64,000 nucleotides of DNA, from NCBI GenBank assembly GCA_963971535.1, contig OZ020585.1, positions 158,419,065 to 158,483,064 of the forward strand, written 5' to 3'. How positions within the stretch are numbered: the stretch's first letter is position 1; the number at the start of each line of letters is the position of its first letter. Of this stretch, positions 1 through 9,029 are shown piece by piece. The stretch comes from Notolepis coatsorum (Eukaryota > Chordata > Actinopteri > Aulopiformes > Paralepididae). Below the pieces are notes generated by a model that saw nothing but the letters and a program-made list of their open reading frames with translations, searched no databases and was not told the origin of the DNA. Position numbers and translations under genes: made by a program.

Positions 1-374
1 TTCTTGGGCTTTGCCTCTTGGTCCTCACTTTGGTGGAGCTGTTCACAGAAGAACTTTAACTCATCAGCAGATGGTCTCATGTGCTGCAAATGGTATTTTT
101 CAACTTGCTCTTGGTTAGCAAAGATGTTAGACAACTCAGCATACTCAACTTTTTTCGTGCTTGGCTTGGTCCATGCACATGGCTTCTCGGTGCATGTCTG
201 TCCTTCTCTCTTGTCAACAGCAGCCAAAACTGTGAACATCAGTGCAGCAGCGTGGGAACACACCTCGCCCAACCCAGCCATACATGTGCAATGTGCCATC
301 ACCACTGTCCCTTCCTCCTGCACAACTATCCATGGACATGTTGCCTTTGTGTTCAGAGCCTGGGAATGATTCAC
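1..374 (-). CDS. SWIM-type zinc-finger protein, second coding exon (partial)
   Basis: Read on the minus strand, 374 to 3 is open for about 124 codons. The exon begins at a good acceptor (pyrimidine-rich tract, then TTAACAG, AG at 376-375). It contains the SWIM signature CxCx(8)CxH (HCTCMAGLGEVCSH), followed by a Cys-rich stretch with CTEKPCAW. This matches a family of uncharacterised fish SWIM-domain proteins that often precede a YqaJ-like nuclease domain; the latter would lie beyond the window edge. SWIM domains bind nucleic acid or protein through one zinc. The exon joins in phase 0 to the exon ending at 985 and continues off the left edge. Family assignment is by motif only; the exact gene is unknown. 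It could be a domesticated-transposon type gene. Confidence 0.7.
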   Translation of the reverse strand, partial: MNHSQALNTKATCPWIVVQEEGTVVMAHCTCMAGLGEVCSHAAALMFTVLAAVDKREGQTCTEKPCAWTKPSTKKVEYAELSNIFANQEQVEKYHLQHMRPSADELKFFCEQLHQSEDQEAKPK

Positions 375-984
375 CTGTTAAGTGAAAAATGTAAACGTTA
401 ATATACAGTCAAAGCTAAACTCTCCTGAGCTTAAGAAGCCCCAAATGTTAGCTGGGCCATACACAGAAAGCAATAACTTTTTTAAACAAATAAATAGTGG
501 TTAATTAACTTAGACCTGCCAGTAAAAAATAAATATAGCCTAGAGAACTTTGTATTATTAGAAAACAGAATAACATATTAAACTGCCTAATTGATTGATT
601 GATAAGTGTATTAACAGATTGCAGAATGGGTACAGTACAGCTAAATACACACAATTGTTAAGGGGATGCAGACCAGAGAAAGACTTTCGTCTTGTTTACA
701 TCAGGGTCCCCCATTTTCAATTCATCATTTCACCCCATCATTCAATTCACCTAAACTGCAACTGTTAACAAAATTGTTCAAATACATAACGATATAATAT
801 TTGAACTTGTGTGGTAACGTTAGTCTAACGTTATTGTTTTAAAGACTAGTATTAAGGCTTAACGTTCTGGCAGTCAACATGGAAAGTCGCATAATGTCAC
901 TACTCTCTATAACATTAGCACTCTAGACTTAACGTTAACCACCACCAAAATAACACGGTTGATAATGGTTGTTGAATTACTTAC
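375..984. other. Intron of the SWIM gene
   Basis: AT-rich intron, 610 bp, with consensus donor and acceptor on the minus strand. It carries the LINE 3' end at 591-731; the rest shows nothing else recognisable. Confidence 0.55.
591..731 (-). mobile_element. L2/CR1-group LINE 3' end, copy 1
   Basis: Minus-oriented copy of a 3' terminal module recurring at least eight times in this window: GAATTGAAAATGGGGG, then the GACGAAAGTCTTTCTCTGG block, TTAACAATTGTGTG, CCCATTCTGCAATCTG, and a short CAAT-type tail. Here it lies inside the SWIM intron. The tetranucleotide tail and 5' truncation are what L2-like LINE integration produces. Confidence 0.7.
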
Positions 985-1296
985 ACGTCCTGTGATTACA
1001 TATATATTTTTTGTCTCCAAATGCCATATCTTGGTGTTGTTCACCCATCCTGCAACGGAATATTGATAAGCATCGGTGCTCTTGAAAGCCTTCAGGCTCT
1101 CTCCGGTGAATGGGGATGGATTATGTACAAGATAGATGTAGATGTCGGGAAAAGTAAGTTGGGGCAGACGTTCCGCTGATTTTAAGGGACAAAATAAAGT
1201 TGAAGGTAATAAATATGGATCACAACCAATAATCAACGTCTTCTCCAAATATCGCTGTCTTTCTCTCTCATTAAGATGTGCTGTGTTGACTGCCAT
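985..1296 (-). CDS. SWIM zinc-finger protein, first coding exon
   Basis: Start codon at 1296-1294 (minus strand). 104 codons are open to a strong donor (GTAAGT, 984-979). The protein begins MAVNTAHLNERERQRYLEK and contains a conserved-looking block around LTFPDIYIYLV and SVAGWVNN. Its last residues join in phase 0 to VNHSQ of the next exon, giving an ITGRVNHSQ junction like that of related fish SWIM-family proteins. An upstream TTG in the same frame would add three residues; the ATG is preferred. The intron between the two coding exons is 610 bp and holds a minus-oriented LINE 3' end. Function unknown beyond the zinc-binding SWIM module. Confidence 0.65.
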
Positions 1297-1328
1297 GATG
1301 GTCAATGTCGCTAATAAAGTAGGTCACA

Positions 1329-1360
1329 AAGATGGCAGCTGGCATTCCGGAAGTGACGTC
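1329..1360 (-). promoter_or_regulatory. Compact core promoter of the SWIM gene (YY1-, ETS- and CRE-like sites)
   Basis: About 35-65 bp upstream of the SWIM start codon lie an AAGATGGC word (YY1-like, 1329-1336) and CCGGAAGT (ETS core, 1347-1354) overlapping TGACGTC (CRE half, 1354-1360). This arrangement is typical of TATA-less housekeeping promoters. The LINE fragment begins only about 15 bp further upstream. Motif-based inference only. Confidence 0.45.
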
Positions 1361-1375
1361 TTCGGTACCCATAAA

Positions 1376-2065
1376 TACACACATGACTGTGTGGCCAAGT
1401 TCAGATCCAACTCCATAGTGAAGTTTGCGGACGACACAGTGGTGGTGGGGCTGATCTCGGACAACGACGAGAAGGCCTACCGGGAGGAGGTTGAGGTACT
1501 GGAACGCTGGTGCCAGGACAACAGCCTGCTCCTGAACATTGGTAAAACCAAGGAGCTGATCATGGATTATAGGAGAGGACAGCAGGAGACACACACACCA
1601 CTGAGGATAAACAGGGCTACCGTGGACAGGGTGAGCAGCTTTAAGTACCTGGGGGTCCACATCGCAGAGGATCTGACATGGACAACGCACATAGACTCAG
1701 TCGTAAAAAAGGCGAAGCAACGCCTCTACCACCTGAGACAGTTAAGGAAGTTCAGAGTATCTGGGAAGATACTCCAGTCCTTCTACTCTGGAGCTGTAGA
1801 GAGCATCTTGACTGGAAACATCACTGCCTGGTATGGAAACAGCAGGGCACAGGACAAGAAGGCCCTACAGAGAGTGGTGCAGGTTCTATACAACAAGAGG
1901 TGCAAATCCAGAGCCTGCAGAATAATGAAAGACCCACACCACCCCAACAACAGCCTGTTCATGCTGCTGAGGTCAGGCAGACGCCTGCGAACACCAGCTA
2001 CTAGGACAGAGATACTTCGGCTCAGCTTCTTCCCCCAGAACACAGATTTAGGTGGTCTAAATTAG
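1376..2065 (+). pseudogene. 5'-truncated LINE reverse transcriptase fragment
   Basis: The open frame encodes the end of a reverse transcriptase: KFADDTVVVGL (catalytic ADD box), FKYLGVHIAEDLTW, SILTGNITAWYGN and a YNKRCK block, ending at a stop at 2065. It matches almost residue for residue the C-terminal third of the complete LINE ORF on the minus strand at 43631-46591, so both are copies of one family. Relative to that copy about 16 residues are missing before YNKRCK. No endonuclease domain: a dead 5' truncation. It lies head-to-head with the SWIM promoter. Confidence 0.8.
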
Positions 2066-2603
2066 TTTGCTAGTTAGATTATTCAAGCTTTCTAACCATT
2101 TGATCGTTTTGGTAGTTTATTCCATGGCAGCAAAACGTTTTTAAATGGAAAATAAAATGGCATTTGTGCTGAAAGGGAGCTGTCAATTAACTGATCTGAT
2201 TATGCCCCCAAGACTATCCTGGGAAAAAGTCTGGGCAGCCAAATTAGCTGTTTTTGAGCTGTGTTTTATAATAGTTATAAACATCTTTCTTTATTGAAAT
2301 GTTGGTGGATGCTTAATATGACGTTTAATATGGTATATACATTTTAGGCCAGTTTTCAGAGGCTTTACGTTTAGACAACTACACTGTATACAATAAAGGC
2401 AATTCTGTTTGCTTTGCTTAAAACCAACTGCAAGTCTGGGTACAATGGAATAGTTGAATAGAGCTGTAGCTTTACCAACCAGTTTAATGCTACAACTGTG
2501 GTGTGCTGTTGTAAAATAATGATATCCTCCACACACTAACATAAATCACAGATTTAGCAGATTTTCTCAAATCTTTTAAAAAGCAACGCCCATCTTTCCA
2601 TCA
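2066..2603. other. LINE 3' flank and unassigned AT-rich sequence
   Basis: Presumed 3' UTR remains of the LINE fragment, then about 400 bp in which I see no gene or named repeat. Confidence 0.3.
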
Positions 2604-2961
2604 TAACACCGGTTCCTGACAGGGAGCGAGCGAGCGAACTGGAGACGAAATTGCGCGCGACACTGTCCTGATATGAGGCGGCGCGTGTCCGAGTGTGTCT
2701 GTTGTGTGTGTGTTACCTGGAAGCACACGTGGGGGGGGGCAAAGCAGCCTGCGATTCTTGACCAATAAAAAGTGTTTAGGGGCGGGACTCGTAATCGCTC
2801 AACTAGAGACACAGCGAGCGAATATCTGAGGGGTGGACGACATCGCTGCTCAGTTCGCTGTCGCTCGCGGCAGGTCAGGATAGTCTGATTGAAACTAATA
2901 CATTTTAATCATTTTCGCAATCACGCTCGCTCGCGTCGCTGCCTGTCAGGAAGGGGTGTAA
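2604..2961. mobile_element. MITE-like element with GC-rich terminal inverted repeats
   Basis: The left end TAACACCGGTTCCTGACAGG and the reverse complement of the right end (TTACACCCCTTCCTGACAGG) match with few differences; both continue into AGCGAGCGAGCG-like sequence for about 35 bp. The interior (about 290 bp) has no open frame of note. I could not define a target duplication, so the superfamily is unassigned. Confidence 0.5.
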
Positions 2962-3420
2962 TACAGGGTTCCTACAATATTCAATAACTTTTCTGTGATT
3001 AGTCTATTATGGACAATTAGTGCAATTTCCATGACCAGTATTTGTCATTCATCAGTGTCTATGTTCAGTTGTGAGATTTTATTGTTGAAGAGCTGATTTG
3101 ACGTCCTTTTGACCAGCAATACCACTTGGGACTCAATTAATCAGGAAACAGGTTATTATTCCATCAAAGATCACTAGTCCTACTGTAACAGCAGCCAAGG
3201 TAAACAGGCTGGGTGAAAAAGTACATTTCCAAAACCTTTTAAACATGTTGCATTTTCTTTTCAAGCCTAGAAAACACAATTTTCCAGGTTCTACAGCTTT
3301 TTACTGGCTACATGCATTTTTAAGATGAAGACACCTTTATAAAGGTATACAGTTATTCTTTCAGTCACTGATCTGAAACAGTGAAAGTCAGTAAGATTTT
3401 TCACCGTAAAGTTACAATAG
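2962..3420. other. Unassigned unique-looking sequence
   Basis: AT-rich; no open frame, splice-site pair or named repeat recognised. Confidence 0.3.
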
Positions 3421-4098
3421 CTTACAGGCAATATTTTGTATGACTTTTACAGTAAAATTCACAATAAATTACTGTGAATGGCTTCACAGCAATGTGTTGT
3501 AATTTCACAGTAATGGCAGTACAATACATTGTTGTAATTTCACAACTTCTTACTGTAAGAAATTACTGTGATATCACATTATTTTGTTGTATATATATTA
3601 CAGCAATGTATTGTGACTTCAAAACATCATATTGTAAGAAATTACTGTGATATTACAATACTTACTGGCAATGTGTTGCATGATTTTTACAGTAAGATTC
3701 ACAATAATTTACTGTGAATGGCTTCACAGCAATGTGTTGTAATTTTACAGTAATGGTAGTACAATACATTGTTGTAATTTCACAACTTCTTACAGTAAGT
3801 AATTACTGTGATATTACAATACTTACTGGCAATGTGTTGCATGACTTTTACAGTAAGATTCACAATAATTTACTGTGAATGGCTTCACAGCAATGTGTTG
3901 TAATTTCACAGTAATGGTAGTACAATACATTGTTGTAATTGCACAACTTCTTACAGTAAGAAATTACTGTGATATTACAATATTTTGTTGTATATATATT
4001 ACAACAATGTATTGTGACTTCACAACATCAAATTGTAAGAAATTACTGTGATATCACATTATTTTGTTGTATATATATTACAACAATGTATTGTGTAT
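3421..4098. repeat. ACTGTAA-rich tandem repeat, 161/240-bp units
   Basis: Units start with CTTACTGGCAATGTGTTGCA-like words at 3421, 3661 and 3822. The middle unit is 161 bp; the first and third carry an extra segment of about 79 bp containing TTGTTGTATATATATTAC. The word TTACTGT and its complement ACAGTAA alternate, so each unit can fold. Similar ACTGTAA words recur at 39330-39445. Confidence 0.65.
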
Positions 4099-4100
4099 TC

Positions 4101-4630
4101 ACAATAGCCTACATGTATTCTTGTAGTCCAGCTCCAGTACACTTCCTGAAGGTCACACTTTGGTTTCTTGTCGTGATTAATCACGTCATCCTATTGTATC
4201 TTGACATGAAACTATTGTATGAGCTTCCTCCAGAAGTATACTGGAGCTGGGGACTATAGAGTTATGCATGTCTATCATTGTAAATTGACTGTTATTTTGC
4301 CAAATTATATAATATAATAATTATTATTTTTCAATTATTTTGTTGGCAAGTCTTTTGCATTACTTTTCAGACTTGCCAACAAAATAATTGAATAATAATA
4401 ATAATTATATTATATAATTATAAATAATTTGGCAAAATAACTGTCAATTTTCAATGGTATGCATAACTGTATAGTCCCCAGCTCCAGTATACTTCTGGAG
4501 GAAGCTCATACAATAGTTTCCTGTCAAATACTATTGGATGACGTGATTAATCACGACAGGAAACCAAAGTGTGAGCTTCTGCCAGGAAGTATACTGGAGC
4601 TGGACTTCAAAAATGCACGTAGGCTATTGT
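4101..4630. repeat. 530-bp foldback palindrome
   Basis: The left arm 4101-4352 and right arm 4370-4630 are near-perfect reverse complements around a 17-nt spacer (4353-4369). Landmarks: ACAATAGCCTAC (4101) against its complement at 4619-4630; GTCCAGCTCCAGTA against TACTGGAGCTGGAC; GTGATTAATCAC in both arms; TTGGCAAGTC against GACTTGCCAA at the centre. There is no transposase frame. It is best described as a foldback or MITE-type element, or an inverted duplication. Confidence 0.75.
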
Positions 4631-4726
4631 ACATTAAAAACAACAGTCCAAACGCACAAATGAGGTAAGCCGGCATTTATTGTCAAAAGACAGAATTATT
4701 ACAAATAATTATATACAAAGAATGAC

Positions 4727-5052
4727 ATGATGCGCGTGGTGCTCAACATCAACAGGGATGAGCATGTCACTAATGCAATCTTGTATGGGGGGTGCTAAAG
4801 GTGAGCGATAAAGTGGCAGTCAGGAGAATGAGGCTGGCAGGTCACTGCCAGAGACACCATGAGATGCCAACCAGCAAACGTGTGCTGTGGGAACCAACAC
4901 ACAGGCATCGATCACGAGGACGTCCCACATTAACCTACGTGGACGTACTCAGGAGAGATGCGGGAACAGAAAGCACCGGCGAGCTAGCCAGATGCATGGA
5001 GGATCGGGATGACTGGAAGCACCGATGGAGGGCCCGTCCGAGGACGACCTAG
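4727..5052 (+). pseudogene. LINE reverse-transcriptase C-terminal remnant (second LINE family)
   Basis: Encodes a broken tail of the type seen in several animal LINEs: MMRVVLNINRDEHVTNAILY, a one-base frameshift in the run of six Gs near 4788, then VRRMRLAGHCQRH, SRGRPTLTYVDVLRRDAG and a DRDDWKHR-type ending. The conserved RLAGHC...GRP...VD.L.RD spacing supports the call. It is flanked by direct repeats of ATTGTCAAAAGACAGAATTA (about 4678 and 5080). Confidence 0.6.
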
Positions 5053-5061
5053 ATAGATACA

Positions 5062-5750
5062 TGAGGTAAGCCGGCATTTATTGTCAAAAGACAGAATTAT
5101 TACAAATAATTATATACAAAGAATTACAAAGAATTATATTCGTATTCTTGAAATGGTAAATGGCTGTTTTCTTTTTTACAATTTGTGCACATTTTACCCA
5201 TAGGAAAATCCCGCTCGTTGTACAAGTATCGCAGAGAAAATTCAAAGGTACTCACAGTTGCACGAGAGTTTCGGACAGAGAAACGCAATGGTTTGAAAGC
5301 TCGGCGTTGCTAATAAACATTTTAAATATTATTTTATAAACTGCTGGTCAACACTGCTCAAAACGGCTTTAGCTGACTGATGCGCCTTGCACATCGAGCG
5401 TTTCGCCAGTTCTTCAGAGTTAATTATGGGATTTTATTGTCAAAAGACAGAATTATATTACAAAGAATTATATTCTTATTCTTGAAATGGTAAATGGCTG
5501 TTTTCTTTCTTTTTAAAATGTCTTTTACAATTTGTGCACATTTTACCCATAGGAAAATCCCATATTAACTCTGAAGAACTGGTCCTCTGCGAAACGCTTG
5601 TTGTACATGTATCACAGAGAAAATTCAAAGGTACACAGTTGCACGAGAGTTTCGGATAGAGAAACGCAATAGTTTGAAACCTAGCGTTGCTAATAAACAT
5701 TTTAAATATTATTTTATAAACTGCTGGTCAACACTGCTCAAAACGGCAAA
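5062..5750. repeat. Direct duplication with an internal inverted repeat
   Basis: Two copies of about 290 bp (roughly 5080-5385 and 5437-5745) share ATTGTCAAAAGACAG, GCACATTTTACCCATAGG, a GTTGCACGAGAGTTTCGGA block and CTGCTGGTCAACACTGCTC. Copy 2 carries extra sequence at about 5562-5598 that is the reverse complement of 5397-5436 (GAAGAACTGG...GAAACGC), so the junction can form a hairpin. Confidence 0.55.
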
Positions 5751-5825
5751 ACTAAGACAAAGTAATAATATTCGTAAGTAAAATGGTAAATGGCTGCTTT
5801 TATTTTCTTTTTACAATTTGTGCAC

Positions 5826-6003
5826 ATTTTACCCATTCACACACCGACGGCAGTGGCAACCATGCAAGGTGACAACCTGCTCATCGGGAGCATGTAGGGG
5901 TTAAGTGTCTTGCTCAAGGACACATCGACACGCTGCCCGGGGAGGAGCGGGAATTCTCCGGATTGCCAGACGACTGCTCTACCTCCCGCGCCACTGTCGC
6001 CAT
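5826..6003 (-). mobile_element. tRNA-derived SINE, copy 1
   Basis: On the minus strand a tRNA-like head contains an A-box-like GTGGCGCGGGAGGTAGAGC and a degraded B box, followed by GTGTCCTTGAGCAAGACAC and TTAACCCC, a very common teleost SINE body. No flanking duplication was identified. Confidence 0.6.
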
Positions 6004-6108
6004 GAAACTAGTACTTCCAGGTCTTACCCGAAAATGGAACTAATGAATACACTTTATGCACTCACTCAAAAGAACAAAAGAGGCACTCAAAATAACAAAA
6101 GAGGCGCA

Positions 6109-6430
6109 GGGACGACAGGAGCATGACAATTGTATTTGCAGACCATTCAAAGTCTATGAGCTTCCGAAGAAGGGTGTTCACGTGAGGGGACGACAGGAGC
6201 ATGACAATTGTCTTTGCAGACCATTCAAAGTCTATGAGCTTCCGAAGAAGGGTGTTCATGTGAGGGGACGACAGGAGCATGACAATTGTCTTTGCAGACC
6301 ATTCAAAGTCTATGAGCTTACTTACGAAGAAGGGTGTTCACGTCAGGGGACGACAGGAGAAGGACGATTGTCTATGCAGACCATTCAAAGTCTATGAGCT
6401 TACGAAGAAGGGTGGTCACTTGAGGGTTGA
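6109..6430. repeat. 78-bp minisatellite derived from a gene terminal exon
   Basis: GGGACGACAGGAG recurs at 6109, 6187, 6265 and about 6347, giving units of 78, 78 and 82 bp. On the minus strand each unit encodes TLLRKLIDFEWSA, identical to the C-terminal residues of the terminal exon at 6372-6486. The unit length is 26 codons, so the frame is kept across most copies on both strands. Confidence 0.75.
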
Positions 6431-6486
6431 TGGCGCTTCGCTTCTTTGCCCTGGAGCCTTTCTCCGGGTTGATGCCCAAGAAGCAC
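6372..6486 (-). CDS. Terminal coding exon of an unidentified gene
   Basis: On the minus strand an acceptor (TTATTAACAG, AG at 6488-6487) is followed by 38 codons ending in TAG (6374-6372). The peptide begins CFLGINPEKGSRAKKR and ends LLRKLIDFEWSA. The basic linker and the FEW ending look like a conserved protein C-terminus, and I recall comparable endings in uncharacterised fish proteins, but cannot name it. A possible upstream exon ends at a CAG/GTGAGC donor (about 6552-6547). The last 13 codons have been amplified into the neighbouring minisatellite. Confidence 0.45.
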
Positions 6487-6786
6487 CTGTTAATAAGCAA
6501 AGATACGTTTCAGTTTTAAATAGACTCAGCATTTATCAAGGTGCTCACCTGTGTTTTTTCCCACACCACACCCTGATGAAGACTGCTACTAGTTCAAACT
6601 TGTTGGATCATCCTCACAATACAAATATTTGTTTAGCCTCATGGTACCTCTAACATAATGTTTACTTATCCGAATTTTGAAGCCATACTATAATGTGAAT
6701 TAAACCATTATGTCAATTTCTTAACAAGATAGCAGCAACATCAAGTGATGGTGTGGTCCCAATTCACATAATTGGTTCCAGGCTTC

Positions 6787-7215
6787 ATACTCAAAGGGGC
6801 AGAGCCGACTCGCGCTCGCCAAAGATAAACCGGCTCTGGCCCGGCAATGGTTGCCGGGGCGGAGCCGACTCGGGCTCGCCAAAGATAAACCGGCTCTGGC
6901 ACGGCAATGGTTGCCGGGGCAGAGCCGACTCGGGCTCGCCAAAGATTAACCGGCTCTGGCCCGGCTCGGCTTGCCGTGCCAGAGCCGACTCGGGCTCGCC
7001 AAAGATAAACCGGCTCTGGCACGGCAATGGTTGCCGAAGCAGAGCCGACTCGGGCTCGCCAAAGATAAACCGGCTCTGGCCCGGCTCGGCTTGCCGTGCC
7101 AGAGCCGACTCGGGCTCGCCAAAGATAAACCGGCTCTGGCACGGCAATGGTTGCCGGGGCAGAGCCGACTCGGGCTCGCCAAAGATAAACCGGCTCTGGC
7201 TCGGCAATGGTTTGC
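6787..7215. repeat. 60-bp GC-rich minisatellite (seven units)
   Basis: Exactly 60-bp units containing GGGCTCGCCAAAGATAAACC and ACCGGCTCTGG. Variants alternate between GGCAATGGTTGCCGGGGC and GGCTCGGCTTGCCGTGCC, giving a partial 120-bp higher-order pattern. AGAGCCG and CGGCTCT within a unit can pair. Several frames stay open on both strands only because 60 is a multiple of three. Confidence 0.85.
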
Positions 7216-7436
7216 GGCGTCGTTTCTTGCGCTAGCCTCTTGTTAGCCAGCATAGCTTTGAGCTAAGGATCTTTGCCGATGCATAAAGTATTGTTTATAG
7301 TGCATTTCTTGCCACCTTATAGCATTTGTACATTTGTATGACCGTCTATACTGCTCCCGTTAGGTTTTTCCGGACGTTTTGGTAATGATTTTCACTATAA
7401 AATCATATTTCTAAATGACAGGAAGTTGATAAACTG

Positions 7437-7633
7437 GCCGGAATAGCTTTGAGCTAACGGATCTTTGCCGATGCATTCCATTCTAAACGTAACGTTAGTT
7501 GTTCAAAACATTACCCGTCTATATAATTAGTTCCTCAACGTTATATAGACGGGTCATGTTTTGTAAACTAACGTTATGTTTAGAATGGAATGAATACATG
7601 GGTCGGGAAAGATAGTTAGCTCAAAGCTAATCC
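7437..7633. repeat. 197-bp imperfect palindrome (satellite founder)
   Basis: The left arm (about 7437-7526: TAGCTTTGAGCTAAC, CATTCCATTCTAAACG, ACCCGTCTATATAA) is the reverse complement of the right arm (about 7540-7633). A further partial left-arm copy lies at 7248-7286. The right arm is the beginning of the 200-bp satellite that follows. Confidence 0.7.
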
Positions 7634-8435
7634 GGAAGGACAGCTAACAGTAGCTACTGTCTAACTGTGATGCATTTTCTGTTTGCAGTCCAATGTTCAC
7701 CAAAACACACACCCACACACTTATAATTTGTTCCTCAACGTTATATAGACAGGTCATGTTTTGTAAACTAACGTTATGTTTAGAATGGAATGAATACATG
7801 GGTCGGGAAAGATAGTTAGCTCAAAGCTAATCCGGAAGGACAGCTAACAGTAGCTACTGTCTAACTGTTATGCATTTTCTGTTTGCAGTCCAATGTTCAC
7901 CAAAACACACACCCACACACTTATAATTTGTTCCTCAACGTTATATAGACAGGTCATGTTTTGTAAACTAACGTTATGTTTAGAATGGAATGAATACATG
8001 GGTCGGGAAAGATAGTTAGCTCAAAGCTAATCCGGAAGGACAGCTAACAGTAGCTACTGTCTAACTGTGATGCATTTTCTGTTTGCAGTCCAATGTTCAC
8101 CAAAACACACACCCACACACTTATAATTTGTTCCTCAACGTTATATAGACAGGTCATGTTTTGTAAACTAACGTTATGTTTAGAATGGAATGAATACATG
8201 GGTCGGGAAAGATAGTTAGCTCAAAGCTAATCCGGAAGGACAGCTAACAGTAGCTACTGTCTAACTGTGATGCATTTTCTGTTTGCAGTCCAATGTTCAC
8301 CAAAACACACACCCACACACTTATAATTTGTTCCTCAACGTTATATAGACAGGTCATGTTTTGTAAACTAACGTTATGTTTAGAATGGAATGAATACATG
8401 GGTCGGGAAAGATAGTTAGCTCAAAGCTAATCCGG
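7525..8435. repeat. 200-bp satellite, 4.5 units
   Basis: TTATAATTTGTTCCTCAACG recurs at exactly 7721, 7921, 8121 and 8321. Units are almost identical (an occasional A/T change such as CTGTTATGC for CTGTGATGC), implying recent amplification. Each includes the right arm of the palindrome, ACAGTAGCTACTGT (itself a palindrome) and a CACACACCCACACAC tract. Confidence 0.85.
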
Positions 8436-8845
8436 CCTGTTTAACCACTAGCTTCTGTTAGCTAATGCTGGCTGAGCAAGGAAACTAACAGTAAACGTTT
8501 TTACATGAAATACAGCCCAAAAACCCTGCTGACAAACGTTTGCTTATTAAATACATTCTATACTATAATAATACAAACGTTTCATTGCCTCTCTGTGACG
8601 ACAAAGTTGTTTAAATAATGGGAGAAAAGTAGCTAAAACCAATGTATTTGGATGGGACAGGAAGTGCTATTGGCAACCGGAAGTCAGCCGGAAGTCCCTA
8701 TATTCAGGTTGTGCAAGTGGAGAATTATTTTAATGGCAACAAATAAATAATAATAATAAAATTAATAAATAAAATGTTAGAGGAGTGGAGGGGGGGGGCA
8801 GAGCGAGGTGGGTGTTAGAGGAGTGGAGGGGGGGCAGAGCCTCAT
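8436..8845. other. Unassigned sequence with a duplicated G-rich block
   Basis: No gene seen. Contains two CCGGAAGT ETS-type words (about 8679-8697) and a duplicated GTTAGAGGAGTGGAGGGGGG block at 8777-8840. Confidence 0.4.
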
Positions 8846-9000
8846 AACATTAGCTGCACTCATAGGAGCCTGCATGTTGATGTAGCCTCATAAAGCTAAC
8901 ATTATAGCTGCACTCATAGGATGTTGATGTAGCCTCATAAAGCTAACATGCTGCACTCATAGGAGCGTGTTGATGTAGCCTCATAAAGCTAACAAGAGTA
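8846..9000. repeat. Short tandem repeat with AGCCTCATAAAGCTAACA
   Basis: Three imperfect units of about 50 bp containing CTGCACTCATAGGA and GTTGATGTAGCCTCATAAAG. Confidence 0.6.
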
Positions 9001-9029
9001 TATGTAATACTGTGGTTATGGCCTCTATA

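Noticed and set aside
4..401. Plus-strand frames of 106-121 codons
   Set aside because: Antisense to the SWIM exon, which has a conserved zinc motif and a matching acceptor.
1271..1690. 139-codon minus-strand frame
   Set aside because: Antisense shadow of the LINE reverse-transcriptase fragment.
6741..7253. Apparent 138-170-residue repeat proteins on both strands
   Set aside because: 60-bp minisatellite with no conserved start or flanking coding sequence.
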